Below, piece by piece: positions 1 through 11,500 of a stretch of DNA of 64,000 nucleotides (the first letter of the stretch is position 1; each line of letters starts with the position of its first letter). The translations under genes and the position numbers were made by a program. The DNA is from Spodoptera frugiperda (taxonomy: Eukaryota; Arthropoda; Insecta; Lepidoptera; Noctuidae). The notes below the pieces were generated by a model that saw only the letters and a list, made by a program, of their open reading frames with translations, made no database searches and had not been told where the DNA came from. The DNA is taken from positions 7,783,649 to 7,847,648 of the forward strand of contig NC_064237.1 of NCBI RefSeq assembly GCF_023101765.2. The letters run 5' to 3'.

Positions 1-725
1 CTGAAACTGCTGAACGGTATTTGATTAAATTTGGTACGAGCCGACTTGAGTCATATGATACTTTTTATCCCACGGCAAGCCACTGGCAGAAGTTAGTCTT
101 TAATAAAAATTAAATAAGTAAGTACTTACAAAGTAAAAGGTTCAACAATGAGAGTATAATAAATAATATTTGGAGAGTTATTTTACCAAATAAAAACATA
201 AAGAACAAAAAACAAAGAGCTTACAAAGTTCCTATTAGAAATGAATCAAATTAGATTATTACTGAACTTTGTGCTTGGAAGTGGTTTCCCTGATAAAAGG
301 GAAAGTAATAAATTATAAGGATGTTAAATAAAGGACTTTATAAAACAGTAGCCTTTATTTCATTTCATCTTTGGAAGAAAAAGCTAGAATGTCATATTTT
401 TAGTAAACTTATAAATTACGCCTATACGTGGCCACTGCTGACCAAACCCTCTTCTCGCACGAAGAAGGTTTGAGTATTAAACACCACGCTTGCTTAATGC
501 AGGTTGGCGATTTGAAACTTGTAATTAGAAATTATAAGCCCAGGTTTCCTTACAATGTTTTCTTTCACCGTTTGTCAGTGGTAATAAGGATAGAAGGAGG
601 AAAATTGTTATTTTAAAGAATACTTTAATACCTTGTCACATTCATCAAAATAGTCTTTGCCAAACATGTCGAGTTTTTGTGTAGGAAAATAAAACATAAA
701 ATATGTGAAAGCAATTCCAGTATTT

Positions 726-2180
726 TATTATCGACTAGCTTTTGCCCGCGACTTCGTTCGCGTGGAATAGTGACTTCCGGCAAATTTTTGGTTTTAACCA
801 CATAGTTCCCGATCTCGCGGGATCTCTTCAAAAATGAGATGTGGAAGATATTCCAGGGAACTCTTCAAAAATCAACATAATGAGCTCTGCGTTTGAATTT
901 AATAGATGTATACTCACTTAGGGCATTGAAAAAATAGTTTAAAAACGGACTTAAACTAACTTAAAACTAAAGAAAGCTACGAATTACGAATTTATAACAA
1001 TTAAAAAAGAAACTATATTACAACCTATCCTCTATGCTATAATAACCAAGCTTAAACTAAATAATTTAAAAGAAACGACTTAAATCTAATCTAATTAAAA
1101 AAAAATTAGACTTACAATTTTATTAAAAAAACTAACTACAGTAACTACTAATAATCGATATCAAACTAAACCTACGTTAAATAGTTTAACCAAAAAACCA
1201 GGAAAACCCAACAAATAAACTTATTAATTGACAAATACAACGAAACCAATTTAGAATATACGAAACAGCAGGACCACTACAGACAAATAATCATACGACT
1301 GATAATACACTTTTTCTACGATAGTACCGAAGCGCTCGGCCGATACCCAACCAAATGAATGTAACGAAACCATAGCGCGATCTATTTCGATCCGAAATCG
1401 AAAGACAACTTGGATTATTTATTTATACTCCGTTCGGGCATTTTCTTTGTACTAAAAGTTTAATTATATTGATATTATTTTTTTCATACCTTTTTACTAT
1501 TTATTTACTTTTTTCGATGAATTAAAACAATAACATGAACCGAAGTCGTGTAACGATCGACATAGAATTATCTATACTCCGTTAGAGCATTTTCTTTGTA
1601 CTAAATGTTTTATTATATTGATATTATTTTTTTCATACCTTTTTACTATTTATTTACTTTTTTTCGATAAATTAAAACAATAACATGAACCGAAGTCGTG
1701 TAACGATCGACATAGAATTATTTATAAATAATTTATTTCTTATTTTTATTTTTTGATTTTTGAAATAAAAATATATCTATGTCCTTTCTAAGGTTCTAAA
1801 CTATATCTGTACCAAATTTCAACCAAATCCGTCAAATAGTTGCGGAGATTAATGGTATAAGCATAGAATGTTCGACGTGATTCTTTAATTTGACATAACT
1901 TTTTTATTTATGAACCGATTGACATGAAACAAACACTAAATGTAAATTTAAGCATCCCACAATATATTCGTGAAAACCGCATCCAACTCGGATCAGCCGT
2001 TTCTGAGATTAGCGCGCACAGACGAACAGACAAACAGACAAACAGACAAACAGACAAAAAAAAAGTTAATTACATTTTTGGGTTCGACATCGACATAACA
2101 ATAACCCCTGCTATTTTTTTTATTTTTATTTTCAATGTACAGACAGCACTTTTCTACGATTTTATTATATGTATATAGAT
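726..2180 (+). repeat. Interspersed element of the CTAGCTTTTGCCCGCGAC family
   Basis: It begins CTAGCTTTTGCCCGCGACTT and ends with GTTTCTGAGATTAGCGCGCA, (CAGA)n-like repeats and an AT-rich tail. These ends recur in this window in shorter copies near 8.2, 21.7, 22.5, 38.7, 54.9 and 61.3 kb. The pattern is that of a widespread lepidopteran nonautonomous retroelement (RTE-like 3' end) or similar. No coding capacity is seen. Confidence 0.55.
1424..1721 (+). repeat. Two-copy tandem repeat, period about 149 bp
   Basis: Two head-to-tail copies, from the TATACTCCG at 1424 to the one at 1573, then ending with CATAGAATTA at about 1711-1720. The copies differ by a few substitutions and a one-base indel in a T run. 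It lies inside the larger interspersed element. Confidence 0.85.
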
Positions 2181-2285
2181 TTTTTTTTATAAAAAATAAA
2201 TTGAAGTAAATTGTCAAACACTTTTTTTGATAACTCAATAAAAAATCGTTTTAAAAAGGCTTTTGCGAAAACAATACATTTTTGT

Positions 2286-2313
2286 TTTATTTTTATAAAA
2301 TGAAAACTTTATT
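2286..2313 (-). promoter_or_regulatory. AKR polyadenylation signals just after the stop
   Basis: Two AATAAA hexamers on the minus strand, at 2308-2313 and 2286-2291. The first is only four bases after the TGA (2318-2320). If used, the 3' UTR would be just a few tens of bases. Use of either signal is inferred, not shown. Confidence 0.6.
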
Positions 2314-2317
2314 TATA

Positions 2318-2557
2318 TCAATCTTCTTTGCTGTGTTCAATAATGTACTCAATTTCCGCCTTAGTAAGGTTCTTTTTCTCAAACGGAAAATATGGATGGT
2401 CGTACCATTTCGCTGGAGTTCTAAGTCGGTAGTTGACGTTGAAATTTGACAACTCTTGTACCTCTTCTGGGGTTAGGCTGAAGTCTAGGATGTCTAAGTT
2501 TTGTCTGATGCGCTGCTTGTTTGTCGACCGAGGTATGGCCACAATGTCGCGATCCAG
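2318..2557 (-). CDS. AKR exon 7: adenosine-phosphate site and C-terminus
   Basis: Seventy-nine codons plus a TGA stop (residues 271-349). It begins LDRDIVAIPRSTNKQRIRQN, the loop that binds the 2'-phosphate of NADPH, followed by the usual C-terminal region (FSLTPEEVQELSNFN, then RTPAKWYDHPYFPFE). It ends HSKED. Confidence 0.93.
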   Translation of the reverse strand: MDRDIVAIPRSTNKQRIRQNLDILDFSLTPEEVQELSNFNVNYRLRTPAKWYDHPYFPFEKKNLTKAEIEYIIEHSKED

Positions 2558-5500
2558 CTGTAAATATTAAAAATATTTTTAGCATATAAAACTGACACAA
2601 ACTCACACATTTTATGATAGATTTGTCTGCAAATCCTAAGAACCCATTTTTTGCATAACATTTGCCATTATAGTGCATTTTTAAAAGTCAGCAAATATCA
2701 ATCTATTACTACTGAATCCCGGCGCTGTGGTCTATCTTGCTAGGGGCTCCGGCTCGAAAAGCAGGAGTAGGAACTGGGTAATTTTTAGTCAGTAAGAGTA
2801 AGTAACATACTCCCTTTCGCCTCACCCAAAGCGGGAGAAGTCATTGGAAGACTGTCTCCCTTTAAAAAGTCCAACTGAGAATAAATTTAAAAATAGATAT
2901 CTAATCCAGTCCTAGATTGCTCTTAAAATCATGACTTTGCAAATAAAAGTTTCTTTTACAACAATCAGAATAAATAAGAGTCTTAAGATATTATAGTTCA
3001 ACAATGAAAAACCTTAAGTAATTTGAAGACGAGAGTAGACATTTATTCGTTTAGTTCAAACGTTTAAGTCTGTTGAAAGAAACTAAATTGCCGTAAAAAG
3101 CGAAAACTACCATCAAGGGAAGATGGGAACTTTGTTCTAGATAAACGCGTCCATTCAAACAAGCTATAAAATTATGATTTATTACATTGTAATCTTTTGA
3201 AACACACTATTTTTGAGGCGGAAAGTTGACTTCCTTGTTCGTTTGTAAGGTAAAAGTAAAAAGAAGAGAGAAGAAAAACAAAATCGTTGCAGAAAGTTTT
3301 AATGGTTTTTTTTTTCTAAACATTAACTTTACTAAAAAAAATAAACTGTTAACTGATTGTTCAACTCAACCCGACATTCTTCCAGTGAAGACAAATTGAA
3401 TAAGCTTGCGTATTAGGGCGCTTTATGTGTACTGAGATGTATTATATAGTAATACTACGAAGTTGTAATACCTAAGTTGTGAAACTATGTGATCGTTTGC
3501 ACTGATACTAAACTATGCAGTAGTGCGAGGAAGATGCGCAGCTCATTATGCAATATATAAAATATAGCCTAGCTAGTGCTCCCACCGGTGCTAAACTATG
3601 TGTACTAATGAATATGATTGGTATAAGCCAAACGCATGCACAGCAACGTGGCATAGCACAATCTTTGGAGGTATAATTATTTAGTCGAACAGTCAAATTA
3701 AAACTACGTTCGAATACAATAAGGGAACATGTCAATACTGCATACTATCATAGTATTTTTTCACACAACTCTTATCAATACAATTTATAATAACCCTAAA
3801 CTTAATCCCTAATCGCCTACGCGCTCCGTGTAAACAGGCGATATAACTTCACAAACGAATCGCTTTAATAAATATATACGATTTTCCAGTCAAAGCCAAT
3901 TGGGGTATCCAACTTTAGGGTTTAAATTAAACAAGTTGAAAGTGCTGTTGACACGTATTTGGAGCTGTCACCTCGTCAAAGGTAAGGTAAGGGATAGTAG
4001 GGAACGGTAAATGGGGTAAAAGGATTTCGTATGCCGATTAGAGGGTAAGAATCGGGGGAATTAGAGCTGTCATTGTGTCACAATGTCAATTTGATTTGTG
4101 TTTTAGACTGTTTCATCGTTGGAGATAGGAAATATTCTGGTTTATCTAAAATGCTGTCATATTTTCATGACAGATATTATTTCAAGGAGATTAGAACAGA
4201 TTTATTTTTTGAATTATAACTAGTATTTTTCTCTTTATTTGTTAGTTGAATATGTTGAATTTTTTTTTTTGCAAAGTAATGAAATAACGTCATCAATAAA
4301 AAAAGAAAAGCCAATAACATTATTTTTTAAATCCACAATATTTTTGCTTCAACACAAAACCACCTGACGTACAATGTTTTTAATTCGAATTTTAAATTCA
4401 TATTTTTAATAAACGAATAAAAACATATAAAACGAGACTGGCAGTTTATGTTGAGGTTTTATCGTTATAAAAAATATGGCCGTAATTTTATAGTAGGTAG
4501 GCATAGACAGCTGGCTCATAAAACCTATCCCAATTGGCTAGATTACTTGAATACATTTTCAACCTTATTGCTTTACAGTAGAGTTCAGAATTGATAGAAC
4601 AATTTTTACACTTTAGTATACCTTGATGAGCGTCTGTATCTTTAATGTTGCCTTTAGACGAGTTAACAACATCGGTCGGAAAGAGGTCTTGGCACATTAC
4701 ACCTTTTTTCAATGCAGCTTTAGTGCCGATACGGTAGTTTAACGCCTTAAAAGATTATAAAGTCAAACTAAGGAACTACCTATGCTGTGTTATGAAAAAT
4801 CTGGTACTTCGTTCATCGTGTCGCAAGTGTGACTGTTGCATGGGGTCTTAGGTTCGATTCCCTATACAGTAGAACTCCAATTATCCGAACTCCGACTATC
4901 CGAATCGCCGATTATCCGAATCACAAAAATTGTCCAAAAAAAGTCTAAGTGCGCTATTATTCTCCCCCCCCCCCGCAAAGCCAGTGTTTGCGCGTCAAGT
5001 CTTGACTTGACTTGTCTTAACTTGCCGTTGTGCCTACACTGAATTCCCCAAGCAATTTAATTCAATAAAAAAATAGTGCAGTATCAAAACGTAGCTCTTA
5101 TTCTTTTCAATGGCATTTTTTTTTTAAAATCCGATTATCCGAATATTTGATTATCCGAATGGGTCCCGGTCCCCATTAATTCGGATAATTGGAGTTCTAC
5201 TGTAGTTGGTTAAACATTTATTTATATATTTCGGTATTTAGAATTATGATAGATGAAGTTTATATCATCTTATAGCATCAAGATCGGCCCCATCTACATG
5301 GAACTCTTAACATAACTGACGAAAACTGGGTTTTACATCACCAGTGTACCTTAGTGTACTTCTGCCTACCCATCGGAGGTTAAAATGTATGATGCTATGA
5401 TAATGTGATGTAAAGATCGACTTACCGCCGTACTTAGATTCATTTAATAGTTACTTAACCCAGTCCTTAACAATTATTTTCGGAACAAAATCGTTACTGA

Positions 5501-8500
5501 GCTTTTTGCACCGAGTTGATTATTTTTTTTTTATTATTTCTTGTTACTAAAGTATAGTTTAAGTAATCATTAAATGTCTCTAAGGACTACAGTTACAACA
5601 TTATCAAGATACTACTAAACGATATAGTTAGTAGATTACATCAAGATATATCTACTGCAAAATTGTACTCCAGCCAAGAGTGAGGAAGGCACGATTGTCG
5701 TGAGCGTTAGATTAGTTCCTACACGTGTATTTTGTATGTATTACCAACCGACAACTACACGACACTAGTGGAACAGTTCAAACACTGTGTGAATAGATAC
5801 CTAAGTGTATATTACCTACGAGATCTAGATATGTTAAGGTCGAATGTCTATAATATCGATTGTTTTTGAGATAGAAAATAAAATCTAGACACACGGCAGT
5901 GTGTCCGCCAAGTTCGAGCAAAAAACCGACACACCGGCCGTGGGTTATATTACACGAACCATTTCGGGCCAAGTTCGACCCACCTATAACTCAAAATCTA
6001 TTTTATCTACGCATATGAAATTTCTAGTATCTGTCGAGATCTACTTACTTATCTAAAATACAAAATTTCATTAATGTACCTATTGTAGGTCTTGAGATAT
6101 TGACGACAGAAAATCGCTTTTTTACTATACACTCACTGACTGACTCACTCATCAAAAACCTAGACCACTTCCAATGGTCGTATTGACTTGAAATTTGGCA
6201 TGGAGGTAGGTCTTTAGGTCAAGGTAAAGGAAAAAATCTGAAAATGGCCAAGTGTGAGTCGGTTTTAAAAATAATGAAGGTGTAAATTCATACCCTAAGG
6301 AACTAAAACAAAAAATTATCTATATCTTCCAATGGTCGTACCGACCTAAATTTCGTTACGAAGGTTTGTATTTAGTAAAGTAAAATAAGAAAAAATGAAA
6401 ATAAACCTTACAAAATAAATGAAATCCCACCCAAAACATAAATGTAAAGGCTGCCAAGTTCGATAATATTGGAATGCTTCGCCTATAAAAGAAGTGAGAT
6501 CTAAATAAGTACCAAGTTCCATACACAGACCTCAGTTAAAAATGATATAACTTGGCAAGTTTTAATAGAAAATTATATACTTGACTCATTGCGTTTAGTA
6601 GGTTTATAACAAAATGTGTGAAAACTTGCCAAGTTTGTTTTACTTTCTATGTACAAAACTTGCCAAGTTATATCATTTTTAACTGAGGTCTGTGTATGGA
6701 ACTTGGTACTTATTTAGATCTCACTTCTTTTATAGGCGAAGCATTCCAATATTATCGAACTTGGCAGCCTTTCACATTTATGTTTTGGGTGGGATTTCAC
6801 ACTTACTACCACGCTCAGTGTCATTTAATGGTCACTTAACCTAGTCCTTAGCAATTGTTTTCGATACAAAATCGTTACTAAGGAATAGTTTAAGTACCTA
6901 ACAATTGAATGTCTCTGAGTTTGGCAATTAATATTATAAATGTGTGAGAGAGCCATGCTTCGGCACGAATGAGCGGAGTGACACCACGGCCTTACAGAAT
7001 ACCGACGTGAAACAACGTTTGCATTGTGTTTTGTTATGTGGGTGAGGTTACCGGAGGCTCAATTACCCCCCATCCTAATCTTTCCGATCCCCGATTCCCC
7101 AACAACCCTTAAATTCCTAACCCTCAAAAGGCCGGCGACGCACTCCTAGTCGTAACGCCTCTGGTGTTTCGGGTGTCCACGGGCAGCGGCGATTGCTTAC
7201 CATCAGGTGATCGGTTTGCTCGTTTACCGGCTTATAATATTAAAAAATCTAAATATACTTACCAAGTATCTAAGCAGTATCTGAGGCACAGTCTTGTGAT
7301 ATTTCTGTGCCAATCCTTGCAGCAATGGATGATCAGCTCTCGGTTGCGGCCCATGCTTCTTGCGGCCAAGCACGGCACCGAAGGGACTGTATGCCATAAC
7401 CACTACACCATGCCGACGGCACCAGTCCACCAGCTCATTTTGAGTTATTGTTGGGTTTACCTAGTCAAATGAAAGTATTCAATTTTCAATACACAATAAT
7501 AAAAAAATTGTGTTTACTGAATTTTGTATGTACACAAATATGTAAGTTCTCTGTAGGACAGCCGTTTTCCTACTGTTTAGACACCTCTAGACATTGCTGA
7601 CAAAATTGTCAAACATCTTAAGCATTTAATTTATGTTTAATTCTCTGGTGAGCGATACTAAATTAACTAAAAATCGCCACGTCGCCACGTCTGCGCACGC
7701 TGCTTATGATAAAGAGTCCCTCTGTGACTCGAAACTAGTAGAGCTATTCTCCATTAATGTACGTGAGTAACCTGTGATTTTTTATTAATAAATTATGTAA
7801 CCGTGTTCTAACTTCTACGTTATTTTTGAACCAAAATAAATTAATACATAATACTTTTCCTACTCCGACATCCAATATTAGCTTCGTGATCGACAGCACT
7901 TACTAGCTTGTGGTTTTCTCTTAAGAGCGTAGGGTCCAAAGCTAATCCACTTTTCGCCAGTCATATTATTTGGCCGACATCCAGAACCCAGCTTATTGCC
8001 ATACAACGAGCGCATATGCCGACTTCATTCTACTGCTGTGAGCTTCGAGAGCAAAGAACACAATAATATTCTACTCAACAAGGGTATTGATCCCAACAAC
8101 GTATGCTCAGAAGTCGTACTTTTATGACATTATTAAACTACTAACCAATTTTTTAAATTTGTATTTCGTCTTATGTAAATGAGGCCTATAACAACACTAG
8201 CTACTTCCGCGCGGTTTCACCCGCTCTGCTTGGCTCCTATTGGTCATAGCGTGATGTTTTATAGCCTATAGCCTTCCTCGATAAATACACTATTCAATAC
8301 AAAAAGAATTATTCAAATCGGACCAGTAGTTCTGGAGATTAGCGCGTTCAAACAAACACACAAACAAACTCTTCAGCTTTATAATATTAGTAAGTATAGA
8401 TTATAATATTAGTATAGATGGGTGTTAAATGCATCCTTGCTTTAATATTATAAATGCAATGCTGGTTTATAACTCTTTCTTTCACATTGCAATGGATCGT

Positions 8501-11500
8501 TGTTATCAAATCAATAACTTACTGCCGCACTCATAGACAATTACTTATGGTAATGATTTATTTAAGTAACCAATGACTTTCCCTGTTTTCTTGCTTGTCT
8601 CTTGTCCCTTCGGAATCCGTTCGTGCGTTCTGGAGTTATAGCGTCAGGAAGTAAAACCCGACTTATTTTTATTTTATATATTATGAATTGAATACAATTG
8701 TTTAGGGCTAGATTAAGTGACCATTAAATAAGTCTGAGTACGATCTTAACTATATTAGAACTTTTGTTAAGAAAATAGCTAAATAATCAAAAGAAGATAA
8801 ACCGCAGTTTAGGTTAATTAAAATAATTTAGCGCCACAAACAATTTGAAACAACGGACCGTATAGCCAAATACGTTAGTTTATTTATTTATTTATTTACA
8901 GGAAACTCAACAGCTTACTTTCTAAGTACATGATATGGTATATATGTGACATGAGGTTCTTAAGCCAATAATAGAGTTTCACAGCATGCATTATATTAAA
9001 CTAGAAAGTGGCGGAAAAAAGTAACCTAACAATATAATTTATAACAATATAATAATTAAAATAATTAAATACAATAATTAAATAACTAATAATAAGTGAA
9101 TAAACCAGTACTATTAACGAATCGGTGAGCATCTCCACAAGTGATTTACGAAATGACAGCTTAGACAAGCTTTCAAATTTGTCTATGTACAAGCGAGGTA
9201 GTCGGGTCATAACAGCATTACTCCCATAATTAGACCGGTGTGACGGTACACTTAACAAGTGGGTGTGTCTTGTACGAGACCTTTGTGTGCAAAATTCTAT
9301 GCACGACAAAAGTTCGCCGCTGTCAATCTTACCACGTAAAATATCAAACAGGAGAAGCATATCCAACATCTCTCGTCTGTCAACGAGTGGAAGCAAGTGA
9401 TAATGACTACAATCCGCGTGATAAGAAGCATGACGCTTGTTGCTTTTAAAGTTTAAATATTTTATATTTTATTGAAATAGAAAATACTTTTTTGTATTAC
9501 TTTCATTTAAAAAACATGGTTCGAAAATAGAAAACGTTTTTATAAAACCGAAACGCTAACCTTTGAAAACGTGGTGATAAATTCTTTTTTAAAAAACTTC
9601 GCTTAGCTAAAAATCTATAGATACACGTAAAATAGAATTGTAACAGGTCCTATGTCTAAAAAACTAATACTTATAGAAAGACTTTATCTTTCAAAGGACC
9701 GACTGAGTTAAAATTTCGGGCGAATATCTTTTTATTTTAAAATAGTTGTTTTCGAAAAAAACAAATGCCTAGTAAATCTCTTCAATAGTACATTTACTAA
9801 ACAAAGAGCTAAATAAAGTAGACTTAATAAAGCAACAGAAGCAAAAACAACAGACTTAAAATGAAAAGCTAAGAAATGGATCATAGTCAATCTTTTGAAC
9901 GAATCCCGTGCTAATAAGTAGCCAACCTCAGCTAGTTTGCATATAAAAAACAATATCGTAGTTACCTCAATCTGCAGCACAGCGGGTTTTATCCTCGAGT
10001 TATCCCAAAGTCTTTGCATTTGTGTGATGTTGAAGTTCGACACTCCTATAGATCTGGTCAGGTTTATCATCATCATATCTTCCATGCCTTGCCAGGTTGT
10101 CAGGTAATCTGTGTCACTGATGGAACCGTCTTTCTACAAAATAATAATAGAAGAAAGTATCATAATATAGGTATAGACTTACATTACATTAACTTTGAAA
10201 AAACAACCAGTTGAAATGTTTTTTTTTTAACTTTGAGCAGGATTTGTAATTTGTAAAATACACAATTAACAAACAAATCAATTAATTAATTAATTAATTA
10301 TCTATCTAGGTCAGTAACAAAAGTTCTGATAATTGTACTTTTTTATGGAATAGGGGGCAAAGGAGCAGCGTTGCCCAGAGACAACACCAGACACCACCAC
10401 CACAGGTACGTTGCCGGCCTTTTTTAAAAACAATACGCTCTTTTTTTGCAATAGTTATACCTACTTTATTTGACTTAATATTGCGCTCTGTTAATCCGTA
10501 CGACCTTTGTTATGTGTGTATGTACCTATGTTTAACAAATAAATTTCTGAATGTAATAGGCAATAATAAACTACTACTAGACTAGACTACGACTTATAAG
10601 GCTTGACATTTAATTTGGATGTTATTTATAATTTGGAATATTAATAATGTATAATTTTATTGTTTTTTTTTTTAATTCTGATGTATATTTTATTATTGTA
10701 TGCCTCAACGGCGGAACATAGCTGAACTAATTTTAATTATTTAAGATCTGTATTTATAATGCATACCTATGGTCCACAATAAAGCTGATTTGATTTGATT
10801 TGATTTGATTTGATTTGAAGTTTTGTACCAATTTTACTATGAAGATATACAAACTTATGTAATATATTATAATTAAATTAAAACCTCCCAAATGCCTGAA
10901 ACCAAATCTCGCAGCAACGTTTGTTTACATAACACTTGCCAAAGTAGATGGATTACTTACCCACTTCGCTACATCAAAGTTAAGTAAGTTCGATAATTTA
11001 ATTATTGTTTACAATTTAACAGAACTGACGTCAAAGTTTAGCCATAGACTCGAGTAAGTTTCACCTCAACTAGCCACGTGTTCACGATCAGTACCCTTAC
11101 TACGAGTTTGTTTTACGTTTAAAGTAACCGAAACGAGAGCGCGTTCGGCGGTCTGATTGGCCGGCGCGAATGAACCAACCAATCAGAGCGCCTAACACGT
11201 TTTTATTTCGTTTTCGTTAAAAGTAAAGCTAACTCGTACTAAGGGTACAGAGCTAAAACGGGGAAGTGTTACATGTTTCTGGTAATGATAAAGGGAACCA
11301 AATGCCTGGTAATCACGAATAGGTAGTCAGTAGTGCATTGTGGGAAGGGAGAGACATTTGTATGTGCTTTGTAGAATGGCTTTTAGATATCAGGATAGCG
11401 ACAGTTTGATTGGTTAACAACATTTCATTTTGTATTGGAAAATCTGACAAATTAACAATAGAGACGTCAGTTAGGTAATGAAAAAATATTAGACACGTAT

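Larger units (their letters stand above)
1..2317. other. Region downstream of the AKR gene, no gene seen
   Basis: AT-rich repeats only. Bases 428-616 resemble a common lepidopteran interspersed repeat (CTTGCTTAATGCAGGTTGGC, then TATAAGCCCAGGTTTCCT) rather than a gene. A long interspersed element spans about 726-2180, including a 149-bp tandem duplication. Confidence 0.6.

Noticed and set aside
428..616. 62-codon frame as a small gene
   Set aside because: It lies in a common interspersed repeat; a similar segment occurs near 58.5 kb.
7164..7472. Plus-strand 102-codon frame
   Set aside because: It is the antisense shadow of AKR exon 6 joined to a repeat.
10787..10819. (TGATT)n and similar runs as CRISPR-like or satellite arrays
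   Set aside because: They are short tails of LINE insertions, without spacers or higher-order repeats.
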